Under the pieces are notes generated by a model. It searched no databases. It worked only from the letters and a program-made list of their open reading frames with translations, and was not told the origin of the DNA. Shown here one piece after another: positions 39,204-48,498 of a DNA stretch of 64,000 nt. Source of the stretch: Ustilago trichophora (lineage: Eukaryota; Basidiomycota; Ustilaginomycetes; Ustilaginales; Ustilaginaceae). The position numbers and the translations under genes are program-made. The DNA is taken from NCBI GenBank assembly GCA_900323505.1, contig OOIN01000027.1, positions 248,001 through 312,000 of the forward strand, in the 5' to 3' direction. The stretch's first letter is position 1, and every line of letters starts with the position of its first letter.

Positions 39204-40960
39204 ATGAACCTGCAACCTCCACCCCACCTTGCCCACCCACAACAGCGGGAAACGGCCGCAATGTCTTGGGAAGGCGACCAGATGCTCCACATCTACATCT
39301 GCGACTATCTGCGCAAACGTGGGTTTTCGCAGGCCGCCTTGGCTTTGCGATTGGAAGCTGGGCTGGAACCGGAGAGGCAGGTGCCGATAGATGCCCCGCA
39401 GAGCTTGCTGTTTGAGTGGTGGGTCGTGTTTTGGGAGGTCTTTGCGTCGAGGTCGGTAGAGGTGAACGGGAGTGGTGCAGAGTCGGGACTGGGAGCTGAT
39501 GCGAGGACGTACAGTCTCAGTCAGACGGGTGGTTCAGGGTCGATGGTGCCGACCAATGGGTCAAGAGGGACGGTGCGGAATGCTGGACCTTCAGCATATC
39601 CAATACAGACACCTGGTCCGAACCCACCACCATCAGCGGTAGGCCGACGCCCCTCACAAATCAACCTGACGCCCAACGACCGGTCCGACGCATCCACATC
39701 TACGCTTACCAGAACATCCTCACCCTCATCAGCTCAACAACAGCAGCAACAGCAGCAGAAGTCATCAGCCTCGCTACCGCAACTGGACCTGGAATCCAGC
39801 CAGAAGCTGGGTCTCACTCGACCAGCCAGCCGGGTCGTCATCCAGCAGTGCATGGACATGCTCAACATGGGCAGTAAGCAGATCGACCATCTCTCAATCG
39901 AGGAGAGAAAGGCGCTCCCAAGCGCGTGACCCGGTTGCAGACTGCTCAGAACGATGCCCAATTGCGACTAGCGCAGTTGCATGGGCTGCAGCCGCCCAAG
40001 GCGCTGGTCGGTCCGAGTGCCAATCCGGGAGGAGGCATGCAGCAGAAGGTGTTTCAGCAGGATACGACGGGCTCAAGTGTGGGGCTTTGCGCAAATGGCG
40101 CTGGCGGAGTGAAGAGAAAAGAGTCCCCGAATCCAACAGATGGCGGAATGGAATGCAGCCAGCGAGTGCAGCCTGCTCTGTTGCGTCGACTTTCGTATCA
40201 GGCACAGAATGGGATCGCAAGTGCACCATCCCCACTCACACCGGACGCGGGTAGCAATTTGCCATTCTCCCAAGTCTCTCCGCATCCCATGCTGCAGCAC
40301 AGTCCGGCATCAAGTGCACCAACACCGATGATGAATCCTCTCGTTCGCCGACCGTCCGTACTTGGACCGGAGCCCACCTCACAGACCAACAGTCCACTAT
40401 CCAAGACTGGATTCTACGCCAGTGGCCTACCCACAGCTTCTCCCGGCGCGGGGAGCTCTGTCAGCCCGCTAGATGAATGGCATGGACAAGAGCTCACACA
40501 ACAGCAGCTGCAGATGCGGCAATCGGTACCACCACTGCAGCAGCAACAGAGGCCCGTCGTCCTACCTAGCAGTCTCGATCACCAGCACCACAATCCTCAC
40601 TCGCATGCTCTCCCCCGGTTTCACTTGCAGCCTTTACACCTGGGCCAACCGCAATCAGCATTCTCACCACTCCCGAATGGAGCCAACGTGGCTCGACCTC
40701 AGGTTGATCACGGAATCCAGCATCTCAGCGTGTCCCCGATGAAGCCGAGCGTTTTTGCCAGCGCACCATCCGACAACGGCGCTGGTGGGTTCAACAACAA
40801 TCACAGCCTCAGCCATAACAGCAGCGAGGGTCTGGCACCGGTAACGCCATTTGCGGACTTGGAGTACGACTTCAATGTGCTGCTGTCAAACTCAACCCAG
40901 CTTAATAGGGAGGAGACTTCGTCGCTCGTAAAACAGTTGGGGGACGTTGGTGGATCGTGA
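39204..40960 (+). CDS. LisH/LUFS-domain transcription regulator (Flo8/SSBP type), apparent frameshift
   Basis: The N-terminal frame (39204-39929) starts with a LisH and LUFS domain: GDQMLHIYICDYLRKRGFSQ, ALALRLEAGL, then APQSLLFEWWVVFWEVFASR (about residues 25-88). This is the signature of Flo8, LEUNIG and single-stranded DNA-binding-protein regulators. In yeasts, Flo8 drives filamentous growth downstream of cAMP/PKA. That frame stops after IEERKALPSA. The next frame (up to 40960) is open from 39878 and continues the same amphipathic helix as KRVTRLQTAQNDAQLRLAQL. The two frames differ by -1, and the crossover must fall between 39878 and 39929. No GT..AG intron of normal size with a good acceptor in the right phase fits. 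The C-terminal 340 residues are Gln/Pro/Ser-rich, as expected for an activator. I treat it as one gene with a sequence error or real mutation. Confidence 0.75.
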
Positions 40961-41225
40961 AGCACCCCCTTTCTCTCAACTTCCCTTTGCTTGCAAGTGG
41001 AGAAAGCGACTCCATTCCGTCCTCGTCTCATTGACGCAATAGCTGTGGGAGAGCTCAAGTCGCGATCGGCAATGCTAAGAATGCAACGATGGCTTTCCGG
41101 AAGAGGATCGCAACTGCACATCATACCAGCATCAAAACGACTCGCACTTGTATCATGTCACCGTATCCAAGATTATCATTGACTGCATTGCATGTTTCTG
41201 CATCACATTGATGTTACCAGAGAGA

Positions 41226-41695
41226 TCACTTGTGCAGCTTCTCGGCGGTTTCCTTCTGGAGCTGTTCGGGCGATTTGTTGTGCTTTTCGGCGTGAACTGC
41301 GTCCTCGGAGTGGGTGGGTTGTTCATTTGGGCTCGCGGTCACTTTGCTGCCAGAAGAAGAGGAGGATTGGTTGGCGGCGGCGGCAGTTTCTTGCTGGAGC
41401 GTCTTGGGATCCTTGGAGTGCTTGTCGGCTTTTACCGAGGCTCCGGAGTGGGTGTCCTTGTTGAGGACCTGAGGGTCGTCCGTGCGGAGTACCTGAGCAA
41501 GCGAGCGGAAGCCAAATAGCGAATGACAAATCAGCTTTGAGCGTTTCAGACATGCGGTGCCAAAGGCAGAGCTGCGCGAAGAAAAGGTCAGTCGATGGTA
41601 TGGGGAATACTTACGGCACTGGTCATGAGTGTGCGACCGGTGCTGACAGCACGAACGGTCGAGAAGAGCGAAGTCGAAGTGCGAAGGAGCGACAT
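41226..41695 (-). CDS. Small putative mitochondrial protein with a duplicated motif (one intron)
   Basis: Exon 1 is 41615-41695 and exon 2 is 41226-41492, giving 115 residues. The 122-bp intron has a GTAAGT donor, a CTGAC branch-like site and a GCTCAG acceptor, in phase 0. The N-terminus (MSLLRTSTSLFSTVRAVSTG) is basic and hydroxylated without acidic residues, like a mitochondrial presequence. The rest is hydrophilic and carries two copies of a 24-residue unit at 41-64 and 87-110. The copies share 14 of 24 positions: THS....V.A.KH.K.P..LQ.ETA. A Ser-rich linker separates them. I do not know the family and infer only location. It is convergent with the LUFS gene, 265 bp away. Confidence 0.7.
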
Positions 41696-42928
41696 TGTTT
41701 GCGAAGCTATGTGTGTTATGGATGATGGTGATGGATCGAAAGCAAGCCAGCAACTTTTTCTCTTAACTTGTTCTAGAAGAGTTGACGCAAGCCTAAGTTT
41801 GACTTATGCAACAGCAGCCCTCACATCGATGCTTCTACCTCACTCGGAGGAGACGGTTCTACGACACACACTCACAGACATCAGGGCTACTGTAGCTCCA
41901 CAATCCTCACGAGCTCTTGGGTCTATTTTCGCACACAGACGCAAAGAAACGTGAAATGCACCTTGACGCTAAGGTCGTCCGGGAGATGGCATTAGTAATC
42001 CGGCGTTGTACCGTCACAAGGCAACGGCTTCAAGCGGAGCACGAGGCATGTGTGGTTGGCTTGTGCGATGCGTTGCGAGTCCAGGGTCCCCGGATGAGCA
42101 CAGCTTGGCAATCGTTAGGGACAGCTTGGTGATGTCACCCTGCGGCTTGGTCGAGCCTCCACAACTCGATTTTCGCAGCTAAAAGTTGTCCATAATTGCA
42201 CGCTCTAACACTTGCATGGTCTTTCCCCACCATAGCATCCTCCCACGTGGCACTTGACGCGGAAGAACTTTACACAACGACAGGGTGAAGCTTCTACCCT
42301 TTGAGAAAGGTCAGGAACATCTCTGTCCGAGGTTGACACTCCTTCTTGCAGTGACGCTGTTGAGCGAGGAGTAAAGTGTGCTTTGTTGGTCCCCTTTGAA
42401 GAACAATGGACGCTGTGGGGTCCAAGCTGTTGAAAGCAGCTTAACAAACGCCCTCAGAGCCTTTTTCTTCTCCCAGGTTGCATCTAGAAAACTCAGTAGC
42501 GTAGAACAGGTAAGCGTGGGACGGGGAAGCAGATGAATCTTCTTGCATGTGGCAACACCTCAGAAAGGGTCTCTCTCTCCATTGCCCGTGTCGGTGGGTC
42601 AAGCTGGAGCCCCCTGCGGAAGATGTTGCCATCACCCTGCCCAAACAGAGAGATGAAGGTGCTGGGGTGGGCTCGGAGTGTTTCCCTCACATTGTCAAAA
42701 GTCCGCTCGCTCCTCTCCGGCGGCTGTTACATTCCTTTTGCCGTGCGGAGGCCCACCCAAAGATTGTGTCCCACATAGGGAGGTAGGATGAGAGGGTTGG
42801 CAGTGAGATAGGTGGTGGGTGGTACTGTAGTGATAGGCCATATATACTCGACTTGAATGCGGGTCAGGGATGGTTTCTTCCTCCCCTTCACCTCCCCCAT
42901 TCAGCCCTTCATCCCTTGGAAGAAGCTC
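41696..42928. other. Divergent intergenic region upstream of the BIM1-like gene
   Basis: This 1.23-kb region lies between the start of the small minus-strand gene and the BIM1-like start. Only short overlapping frames are present. A TATA-like element is at 42841-42846, followed by a CT-rich leader. I see no other gene. Confidence 0.55.
42841..42846 (+). promoter_or_regulatory. TATA box of the BIM1-like gene
   Basis: TATATA, within CCATATATACTC, lies 88 bp upstream of the ATG at 42929, a plausible distance for a fungal core promoter. The sequence between is CT-rich. No other clear TATA lies between it and the start. Confidence 0.5.
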
Positions 42929-43180
42929 ATGATGAAGCTTAGCGCCACCCTCTCCCTCCTGTGCCTCCTCGCCTTGACCTCGTGGGCCCACTTTGCCCTA
43001 GACTCACCCAAAACGCACGGCTTTGACGAGGATAAGGAATCAAGCAACTTTTGCGGCGGATTCCCCGACGTCTCGCTTCTGCGTCAACCTTGGTACTATT
43101 GCAACGGACCCATTGTTACAGGACACAAGTCCCAGTTTGAGAAAGACACGTACTTGGTTCTCGAACTCAGGAAGCGATGA
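42929..43180 (+). pseudogene. BIM1-like copper-binding protein, N-terminal fragment
   Basis: The frame starts MMKLSATLSLLCLLALTSWA, a clear signal peptide, and cleavage after Ala20 would leave His21 as the new N-terminus (HFALDSPKTHGFDEDKESSN, then FCGGFP). A mature N-terminal His followed by a GFDEDKE-type segment and FCGGF is the hallmark of the BIM1-like (X325, LPMO-like) family. Its members bind Cu(II) with the N-terminal His and are GPI-anchored; in Cryptococcus, Bim1 feeds copper to Ctr1. The frame stops early at 43178-43180 after 83 residues. The +1 frame stays open a little longer (SNSGSDDGKAQI). The matching C-terminal half lies 0.88 kb downstream. No donor of suitable phase and quality links them, so I call a disrupted gene; a gene with an unusual long intron is the alternative. 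Confidence 0.6.
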
Positions 43181-44057
43181 CGGGAAAGCACAAATCGACT
43201 GGTTTTGAGTAGTGCAACTTGGTGGTATTGAAGGGCATGGTGCTCAACACCATCGGTGATGGCGAGCAGGCCTTGATGGTTCAATAGGAGAGCCACATGT
43301 GCAAGTCGCATGCTGGCAGGAGGCCCAAGCTTGGTACACATGCAGGTTGAGTGCACTCAGCTTGGGCCAAACGGTTATATATACTCATTCTTCACTCGCA
43401 GTGTGAGGAGCGGGGCTCATCCACTCTACTCTTTACTTTTCATTATATCAAGAATACCTCTCAGTTGTGCTTTGTAAGCACTCTCGGTTGTACCGATTGC
43501 AATAGCAGCGCTTTGCAATCATTTCACAGTCTGTGCTTCAGTATAGGAGAGCCTGTCTTTGAACATCGTCAGCACCTACACTGACGCTGCAACACCTCAA
43601 TCGCAGCCAGAACCTCAACCAGGGCCTGGAACCTCAACCAGTCCATATACAGCAAGGCCGCTCCACGGCTAAGACCACTGGAGAGCACCAAGAACACTCG
43701 TGCTTGATCCTAGTGGTCAGTTATATAGCTTTACTCCAACGGCTAAGCCCATTGTGCCGTATTGCCTCTGAACGGAGTGTTCACAGGAGTTAGTTGAGCT
43801 CGAAGATCTCAGTAGGGCCTTTCTTGAAGTCGTAGTGACATCAAGAAAACACCAATCTCATTCTTGGATTTGGGTGTCCTTGAAGTGGGTGAGATCGGGC
43901 AACGCGAGGCACACGCCTAAGTCTCATTTCGAGAATCACCATAGGTTCATTCTCAAATTTATTCTCTTCTCGAGGAAGCTCCAGTGCTAGATATCTGAGC
44001 TCAGGCACATGACCCCTGACACCCATCTCGATCGACTCGCACCATCCTTCTGCGACA
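43181..44057. other. 0.88-kb non-coding segment splitting the BIM1-like gene
   Basis: This segment has no long frame and looks more AT-rich than the surrounding genes. It holds a second TATATATAC box at 43376-43384, a direct repeat of AACCTCAACCAG near 43610-43641, and two CGGCTAAG motifs in similar settings (near 43667 and 43740). The promoter-like start and repeats would suit a solo LTR or decayed transposon, but I could not define ends with a target-site duplication. It begins after the first fragment and ends at a CGACAG before the second. Confidence 0.5.
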
Positions 44058-44543
44058 GTCAACATTTACATTGCTTTTGATGTGCCCACCTCGGCCCAAT
44101 CTTTCCTGACCACGGCCAACGGTACCACCATCCCACCGCTGAGACACGATTTGGCGATCAAGGGTACGGGAGTGTTTTGCTTCCACGCTAATGCGGCCGA
44201 CCTCAACGTGGCAGGGGTGAAGGTGGGAAGTGGGACAAATGCCACCATCATGGTCGAGTACATTAATGATGTTCACAGACATCTGTACCAGTGCAGCGAT
44301 GTTACGTTAACGGATGATGCAGAGGTTGGCGCCAACGTGAGCTGCTTGGATTTGCTCACTGGTGCTTCTGCTAGTGCTAGCAAAAGTGCTAGTGGTAGCT
44401 CAAGCGGTAGCGGCAGCGCAAGTGCAGCCACTTTGTCGGCGCCGGCGGCAAACAAGGCAAACGGAGTGATGGCGATTGGGATACCTATGTGCTCCCTTGC
44501 GCTGCTGCCAGCTCTGGCCGCCGGTGCTCTCTTCTTGGCTTGA
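44058..44543 (+). pseudogene. BIM1-like protein, C-terminal fragment with GPI-anchor signal
   Basis: The frame lacks its own start and reads from VNIYIAFDVPTSAQSFLTTA through NGTTIPPLRHDLAIKGTGVF, then CFHANAADLNVAGVKVGSGT and LYQCSDVTLTDDAEVGANVS. This is the second half of the BIM1-like domain, including the FCFNAD-type and LYQCADVTL-type segments with paired cysteines. It ends with a Ser/Ala/Gly-rich linker and a hydrophobic C-terminus (IPMCSLALLPALAAGALFLA), the form of a GPI-attachment signal. It has no signal peptide or upstream ATG and is in a different frame from the N-terminal fragment, which supports disruption. Confidence 0.6.
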
Positions 44544-46300
44544 TCAGGAGGAATAATGTTGTGTCAACACATATGAAGCTACTTATCTTTGTTCTGTGAT
44601 ATGTCTGTGTTGCATGGGATGTTGTACGAGGAAAGGAACCAACCCTATGCTCTTGGACGAGGTGTTTCATCGACAGAGGCTAAGATCGGCATCGGAACCC
44701 CAGTGCGACCCGATGAGTCGCGATCCGCTGTGGAGTAAAGAATGAAAAATGGCTCGTGCGCGTCGGCCATCGAAGAGACCGCATTTCTTGGTGCTTTTTT
44801 GCCGCTGTTTTTCGGTAAGATTTCCAAAATCAAGCTGTAAACCTGGAACACGAAATCTAACTACTCGGACACGACACTCCGCCAACGAATTGAGATGGTG
44901 GTCGTACGAGCTTGTTGCAGACGTACACAGCGTGAACCGTGCGCTCCACAGCCAGGGCCTCACAAGGCACGGGTCCACACAAGGTCATCCCGTAAGGTAG
45001 AGGAGGACAAAGCTTCTTGATAGCAAAGAAAAAGGAGGTCGAAGGCGTCTCTGTAAAGCCGATACAGCAACTTGGGCGAAAAGAGACAGACTGTTCTGAA
45101 ACGCAAAACGCCTGGTCGATCCCCCCACGTATCGGACCGTTCGACCGGCAATCGCTTCCTGTGTATCCACTCTCTCGGAAGTGTGCTCCCTAAGACCTCG
45201 TCAGTCATCCGAATATCGAAGGCTGATAGAGATGAGCCATACTGCAGACTAAGGATCCGGATGAGAGAGTCAAAGATGCGCTGCAAGTCGGTGACAGCGG
45301 CGAAGTTTTGGTTGATGGGAGGTCAGTGCGTTTCCGCTGCTCGATTTCTTTCTTTCTTTTTTTATTTTTCCGATGGCTCACGAGCTGAGTGCCTGAATGA
45401 CTGACGCGGTCGATTTTCCCAGCAGCTGGCAAAAAGCGAAAAAAAGGCGGCTGATCCTCGCGGAGCTCCAAGATTGGAAAACAAGGAAATGGTCGAATTT
45501 TGGCGCAATTTCACATTTTTCACCTTCTACATGGCAGCCGATGGCGACATGACGGGATCGAGAAAAAAAAAGGGGAAGAATTCATCGAAAATTACTCTCT
45601 TGTGCACCGAAGCAAAGCACAAGCCCAATTGATTTGGCATTCCTCTCACTCACTCACTCACTCACCGATCAAGCAAAAATCCGCTCTAGCCAATCAATTC
45701 CATTCGCCCTCCACCAACCAACGGTCCACACCATCTCCATCTCTGACCATCAACATCCTTTTCTTGTTTCCATCGTCAACGTCGCAACGCCGCCCCCTCA
45801 CGTTCTCAACCGCCGCTGCGAGTACCTATCCGACTGCGTTCCCGTTCCGCCAGCCTCAACGTTTGGTTCAGCTTCCGATATCTCCGGCCTTAGGCTCGTA
45901 CCAGACAAACGCGTCCGACCTTGCTATCGCGCACGGTGTCTACCATCCATCCTCGACCATCCGCAATCGGTATCCTTTCTTGGCTCTTATCGACTCGGTA
46001 GACCGCACGGCGCTGCTTCTGGTCATCGGCTCGCACAGCTTCCGTCGGCTCGACTGCTCATTCCATTCTTGGCACCAAACAATTTGCGTACGACTCTAAG
46101 GTTCCGCCCGCTTTTCTAGATCGGTCTCAACGATACATCACAACCAGTGTCCACCTTTCTCAGCTGTACTACAAGGCCTCTCGACTGGCTTGTGTGCAAC
46201 GTTGGACTCACTGGCAGAGTCTCAAAGTTCGGTCTCTTACACCGATACTGACTAGCACCATACACACAGCTCCGATACACACATCCACCACTTCGTCATA
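44544..46300. other. Intergenic region upstream of CDC55
   Basis: These 1.76 kb follow the BIM1-like fragment. From about 45600 on, the plus strand is CT/CA-rich with CTCACTCACTCACTCACTC at 45648-45666 and looks like a long leader. A 199-codon frame (45500-46099) crosses it but is low-complexity and has no domain, so I do not call it. Confidence 0.5.
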
Positions 46301-48179
46301 ATGGAGAAGGAGGGAGACCCGTCCGGAGGATGGCGATTCGCCCAGTGCTTCGGAGACAAGGGTGAAGTTGAGGAAATCACCGAAGGTAAGCTTTCCGCTC
46401 TCACAACCGCGTTCACACTCGGCTCAAGCAATAGGCAAAGCCAGCACGAAATGTCCGAGGTAGTTCGGATCACAGTGCGTCTAGTGTCGATTGCAGACCG
46501 GCTGTATCAGCGCTTTGTCTCGACCCCTTCCCGACCGCTCCGTGCTGGTTCTGGCACTTTCAGCTCGAAGATAAGCTTGATCGTTGCACAAGCACATCTG
46601 GGCGCCGTATCTCGACGGTAGACTGACAAATTCTCTATGGTCACGTTTCATCTCCCGCTTGCATTGGCGTGCTGCAGCCGATATCATCTCGACGGTCGAG
46701 TTCGATCACACCGGTGACTACCTTGCTACAGGCGATAAGGGTGGTCGTGTCGTCCTTTTCGAGCGCAATGACTCTGTAAGTGTTCCTGCCACTCTGCTCA
46801 CCTCCCACATACAAGCGGACTTGATGGCTGACCAGACACCTTGTCTCCTTCCCCGTCTCTCTCGTCGCACACAGAAAAAGGGCTGCGAATACAAGTTCCA
46901 CACCGAGTTCCAATCCCATGAGCCCGAGTTCGATTACCTCAAGTCACTCGAGATTGAGGAGAAGATCAACAAGATCAAGTGGTGCAGAAGACAAAATGCC
47001 GCTCACTTTTTGCTCAGTACAAATGGTAGGTAGTCCGACCGAAGATGGTTCTTGATTCTACGTGCACATTGCTGATCATGCCGTTCTGCTTCTGACACAA
47101 CAGACAAGACGATCAAGCTGTGGAAAGTGTTTGAAAAGACACTCAAGTTGGTAGCCGAAAACAATCACAACGACATGGGGTATGGTCAGATGCGTGATCC
47201 AGATGTCCACCCATCACTGCTCCCCGTACCGACACCAGTGCCCGGAAGCGGTGTCGGTCTGCGCCTGCCCCGTCTCACACCGGTCGACACCATCATTGCT
47301 GCTGTTCCAAGGAAGATCTACGCCAATGCGCATGCGTACCATATCAACTCAATTTCCGTCAACTCGGACGGTGAAACCTACATCAGTGCCGATGACCTTC
47401 GTATCAACCTTTGGAACCTCAACATCAGCGACCAGAGCTTCAACATTGTCGATATCAAGCCCGTCAACATGGAAGAGCTGACCGAAGTCATCACTGCTGC
47501 AGAGTTTCACCCTATCCACTGCAACCAGTTTGTCTACTCGAGCTCGAAAGGTACCATCAAGCTTGCCGATATGCGCGACTCTGCATTGTGCGATGCCCAC
47601 GCCAAGCAGTTTGAAGAGGAAGAGGATCCTTCGACCAAGTCCTTCTTCAGCGAGATCATCAGCAGCATATCCGACGTCAAATTTTCTCGAGATGGCCGTT
47701 ACATTCTCTCTCGCGACTACCTTACGCTCAAGATATGGGACGTCAACATGGAGAACAAGCCTGTCAAGACCATTCCTATCCACGACCACCTTCGTTCCAA
47801 ACTCTGCGATCTCTACGAAAACGATTGCATCTTTGACAAGTTCGAGGCGCTCTGGGGTCCCGATGGCAAGAAGGTCCTCACAGGTAGTTACAACAACTAC
47901 TTCCACATCTTTGACAAGGACGACAGCAGCGACGTTGTACTTCAGGCAGACAAGAGCGCGTTCAAGGCCAAGCGTATGGCCGGCGCAGGGAAGAAGGGCA
48001 AAAACGGTGGCAATGGTGCTTTGGGCGCACCCGGTCAGGTCAACCTCGACAATCCAGATTTCAACAAGAAGATCCTCCACGCCAGCTACCACCCGCGGGA
48101 GAACACTATCGCCATCGCAGCAACCAACAACCTCTTCATCTTTAGCGCTAATAACCCGGCGGGAATCCCCATGGCATGA
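46301..48179 (+). CDS. CDC55: PP2A regulatory B (B55/Cdc55) subunit, WD40 protein (three introns)
   Basis: Four exons (46301-46385, 46678-46775, 46875-47025, 47104-48179) encode 469 residues. Each junction restores conserved B55 sequence: [55 protein letters not shown], and [14 protein letters not shown]. Later hallmarks include [59 protein letters not shown] and [14 protein letters not shown]. The protein folds as a seven-blade WD40 propeller that gives PP2A its substrate choice. In yeast, Cdc55 acts in the spindle checkpoint, mitotic exit and morphogenesis. Introns use GTAAGC, GTAAGT and GTAGGT donors. A Gly/Asn-rich insert ([16 protein letters not shown]) near the end is a common site of variation in fungal B55. 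Confidence 0.96.
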
Positions 48180-48498
48180 TCCACCCCACACTGGCGGCCA
48201 AACGGAAACTTTGATTAGCAACGGCGGTCCATCAGATCGAGATCAGATCAGATTGCACGCTGCGTTGTTTTTACCCTCTCCTTGTACTACCTCTTGCTGT
48301 CTTTTGTTGCGTCGAACTGAATTTCTTTCTTTCACTCTTTTAGGTTTTGTGCCAGGTTGGTGTTTGGTGAGAGAATCTTATCTGAGCCGATGACTGGAGG
48401 CTCACACTTACGAGCACTTCAAGAGAGGAGCTGTAGAGTTGGATTGAGGTGACGTTGGGTGTACAGCTGTGGATGACAAAAAGGCGAGCAGCAAAGTC
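48180..48498. other. Convergent gap between CDC55 and PRP40
   Basis: This 319-bp gap between two convergent genes must hold both 3' ends. T-rich pieces (CTTTCTTTCACTCTTTT near 48325-48342) fit 3' UTR sequence. There is no gene. Confidence 0.6.

Noticed and set aside
39874..39940. A possible 67-bp intron (GTAAGC...GCAG) joining the two LUFS frames
   Set aside because: Donor and acceptor look good, but the junction leads into the third frame, not the frame that carries the C-terminal part. It would also remove the conserved-looking KQIDHLSIEERKAL helix.
45500..46099. A 199-codon plus-strand frame before CDC55
   Set aside because: Ser/His/Pro-rich translation of a CT/CA-rich leader with no domain; the second frame across the same stretch is equally open.
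47349..48221. A 290-codon antisense frame across CDC55
   Set aside because: Shadow of a highly biased coding strand; the sense strand has unmistakable B55 sequence.
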